Source of the DNA: Actinomycetota bacterium
Lineage (GTDB): Bacteria; Actinomycetota; Actinomycetes; Actinomycetales; Microbacteriaceae
Length of the DNA: 8,477 bases
Assembly: GCA_009703635.1 (NCBI GenBank)
Contig: WLFS01000014.1
Coordinates: 1 to 8,477 of the forward strand
Direction: 5' to 3'
Shown here in pieces: positions 6,937 through 8,477 of this stretch. Numbering within the stretch: the stretch's first letter is position 1; every line of letters begins with the position of its first letter. Under the pieces are notes generated by a model. It saw only the letters and a list, made by a program, of their open reading frames with translations. It was not told where the DNA came from and did not search any database. The translations under genes and the position numbers were made by a program.

Positions 6937-8477
6937 ATGAACAAACGAAACGGAAACGGCATTTTACTTTGGCGCCTTCCGGTCGGTGTTTTGGGGGGAC
7001 TGCTGTCTTCTTTGGCAATGCCTCGAGAAAACATATGGCCGTTGATCTTTGTTTCAGTTGCATTGATTCTTGTTTCTATTCGCGGACTGAAGTTTTTTGG
7101 TGCATCACTAGTTGGTTTTGCCTCGGGTGTTGCCTTTTACATGAGCCAGATTGAATGGATCAGTCTCTATCTAGGACCGGTGCCTTGGATTGCGCTCTCG
7201 GTCATGGAAGCACTCATCTTTGCAGTAGGTGCAGGAATAATTGCGGTGGTTTGGACTTGGCTTAGCAAACTACCTTTGCGGGGATACTCATCAGCGCTGA
7301 TTGCACTTGCAATAGCCACAGTGTGGACTGCGCGTGAGTGGGTTTCAATAAATCTGCCCTATGGAGGTTTTCCTTGGTCCAGAGTCGCCCAAGCACTCTC
7401 CGATAGTTTTCTTTCCTCCCTTGTATATTTCGTAGGAATTTCCGGGCTCAGTTTTGTCTCGGTTTTCATGACAGTTGCACTACTGAAAGCCATCGAGTCG
7501 GGTTTGAAAAGCTTGCGCTTGCATGTTCTACCTTTGATCTCAACAACAGCGGTCCTGGTTTTGGCGGCATTGTTTGTGGTCCCGGCTGGAGCTGAATCAG
7601 GCGATCTCACCGTTGCGGCCGTGCAAGGCAATGCCAACGCAGGGTTGTTTGCGAATGCCGAGCGTGGAACTTTCCTTCGCAATCATCTTGAGGCCACGGC
7701 GCTTATCGATAATGACCCGCTCAAGGATTCAATTGATTTCATTGTTTGGCCTGAAAACGCATCTGATCTCAACCCGCAATCAAATGATCTTGCCAAACTG
7801 CAGATTGACGCAATTGTTGAAAAGTACCAGGTGCCGTTGATTTTTGGGGCAATCACCGAATCTGGCGAAGAGATTTTCAACAGCTCGCTCTACTTCGCAC
7901 CCGGGCAAGGTCAAATTGACCAGTACGACAAGAAGCGCCCGGTGCCCTTTGCGGAGTACGTGCCAGATAGGGACTTCTGGTACTTACTGGCACCAGATTT
8001 AATCGGAATGGTTTCTCGCGGATACGCCTTCGGAACACGCGATGGCATCTTTGAATTTGAAGGCAAGAATCTGGGAGTGCTGATCTGTTTTGAGGTCGCT
8101 ATTGACGACATTGGCCGAGGGCTGGTTAGTGACGGCGCCGAAATCATCCTTTCTCAAACCAACAACGCCGACTTTGGTCGAAGTGATGAAACTTTCCAGC
8201 AGGCAGCCTTAGCCAGGCTCCGCGCTATCGAAACGGGCAGAACGTTAGTGAACATCTCCACCGTCGGGGTTTCGAAAATTTTTCTTGCCGACGGATCAAT
8301 AGTTGATCAGCTTCCCGTTTTTGAGCCTGGAGTAATGGTTCAGACTCTGCCGCTTCGAACTTCAATTACTCCGGCCATGGCAATTGGGCCAGGCTTTGAT
8401 TTGACCATCAACGTACTTGCATTAAGCCTTCTCACCGGGTCAATTGGTTTCTGGGCTCGACGCCGAGCGAAGAAAAC
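6937..8477 (+). CDS. lnt: Apolipoprotein N-acyltransferase Lnt (3' end beyond window)
   Basis: Lnt adds the third acyl chain to the N-terminal Cys of lipoproteins at the outer face of the cytoplasmic membrane, using phospholipid as donor. The open frame gives 513 residues with no stop before the window end. It is probably nearly complete, since a C-terminal membrane helix (about 488-506) and the basic tail ARRRAKK have already appeared. The N-terminal part has about seven hydrophobic segments (11-28, 34-49, 51-69, 82-106, 118-135, 158-183, 197-215). The nitrilase-like domain starts at LTVAAVQGNA. The triad is intact: Glu273 in WPENAS, Lys332 in YDKKRPVPF, and Cys384 in LICFE, matching E. coli Glu267, Lys335 and Cys387; Glu340 and Glu386 also align with important positions. 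The ATG at 6937 lies 9 bases after the helicase stop with only a weak AGG upstream. A plausible substrate, the FKBP lipoprotein, is encoded in the same cluster. Confidence 0.95.
   Translation, partial: MNKRNGNGILLWRLPVGVLGGLLSSLAMPRENIWPLIFVSVALILVSIRGLKFFGASLVGFASGVAFYMSQIEWISLYLGPVPWIALSVMEALIFAVGAGIIAVVWTWLSKLPLRGYSSALIALAIATVWTAREWVSINLPYGGFPWSRVAQALSDSFLSSLVYFVGISGLSFVSVFMTVALLKAIESGLKSLRLHVLPLISTTAVLVLAALFVVPAGAESGDLTVAAVQGNANAGLFANAERGTFLRNHLEATALIDNDPLKDSIDFIVWPENASDLNPQSNDLAKLQIDAIVEKYQVPLIFGAITESGEEIFNSSLYFAPGQGQIDQYDKKRPVPFAEYVPDRDFWYLLAPDLIGMVSRGYAFGTRDGIFEFEGKNLGVLICFEVAIDDIGRGLVSDGAEIILSQTNNADFGRSDETFQQAALARLRAIETGRTLVNISTVGVSKIFLADGSIVDQLPVFEPGVMVQTLPLRTSITPAMAIGPGFDLTINVLALSLLTGSIGFWARRRAKK

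Noticed and set aside
8295..8309. Inverted repeat GATCAA-TAG-TTGATC
   Set aside because: It is within the lnt reading frame, has no T-run after it and no relation to a gene boundary.

Overview
The window reads as one stretch of a dense, co-directional gene cluster from an actinobacterium. All nine supported genes are on the plus strand. Their order is trmI (3' end), an FKBP lipoprotein, pafB, pafC, a small membrane protein, tatA, tatC, helY-type helicase and lnt (3' end missing). The order pafB-pafC-tatA-tatC-helY, with trmI upstream, is the classic actinobacterial proteasome-locus neighbourhood (compare Mycobacterium tuberculosis Rv2118c down to Rv2092c). Base composition is near 50% G+C on the lines I counted, which is low for the phylum. 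The genes are packed with 0 to 18 base gaps or a short overlap, apart from one 65-base gap. A streamlined member of Micrococcales/Microbacteriaceae (for example a small freshwater or marine lineage) is my best inference, not a demonstrated assignment.

Region by region: bases 1-238 hold the C-terminus of TrmI, the tRNA m1A58 methyltransferase. After the 65-base gap comes a secreted lipoprotein with two FKBP-type folds, the first of which looks degenerate (304-1245). pafB and pafC (1251-3180) encode the two WYL-domain subunits of the PafBC DNA-damage transcription activator. A 93-residue single-pass membrane protein of unknown function (3191-3472) precedes tatA and tatC (3491-4474), the core of the twin-arginine translocase. 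A Ski2/Mtr4-like DEVH helicase (4480-6927) and apolipoprotein N-acyltransferase (6937 to the window end) complete the run.

Functionally, four products serve the envelope: the FKBP lipoprotein, TatA, TatC and Lnt. Lnt would be expected to N-acylate lipoproteins such as the FKBP protein made from the same cluster. PafBC and the helicase are nucleic-acid-side passengers kept by ancient synteny. The most notable observation is an absence: the Pup-proteasome genes (mpa/arc, dop, pup, prcBA, pafA) that normally lie between trmI and pafBC are not here, although PafBC is intact. I found no mobile element, CRISPR array, RNA gene, convincing terminator or evidently new system. This is mainly conserved housekeeping sequence with a few details worth checking.
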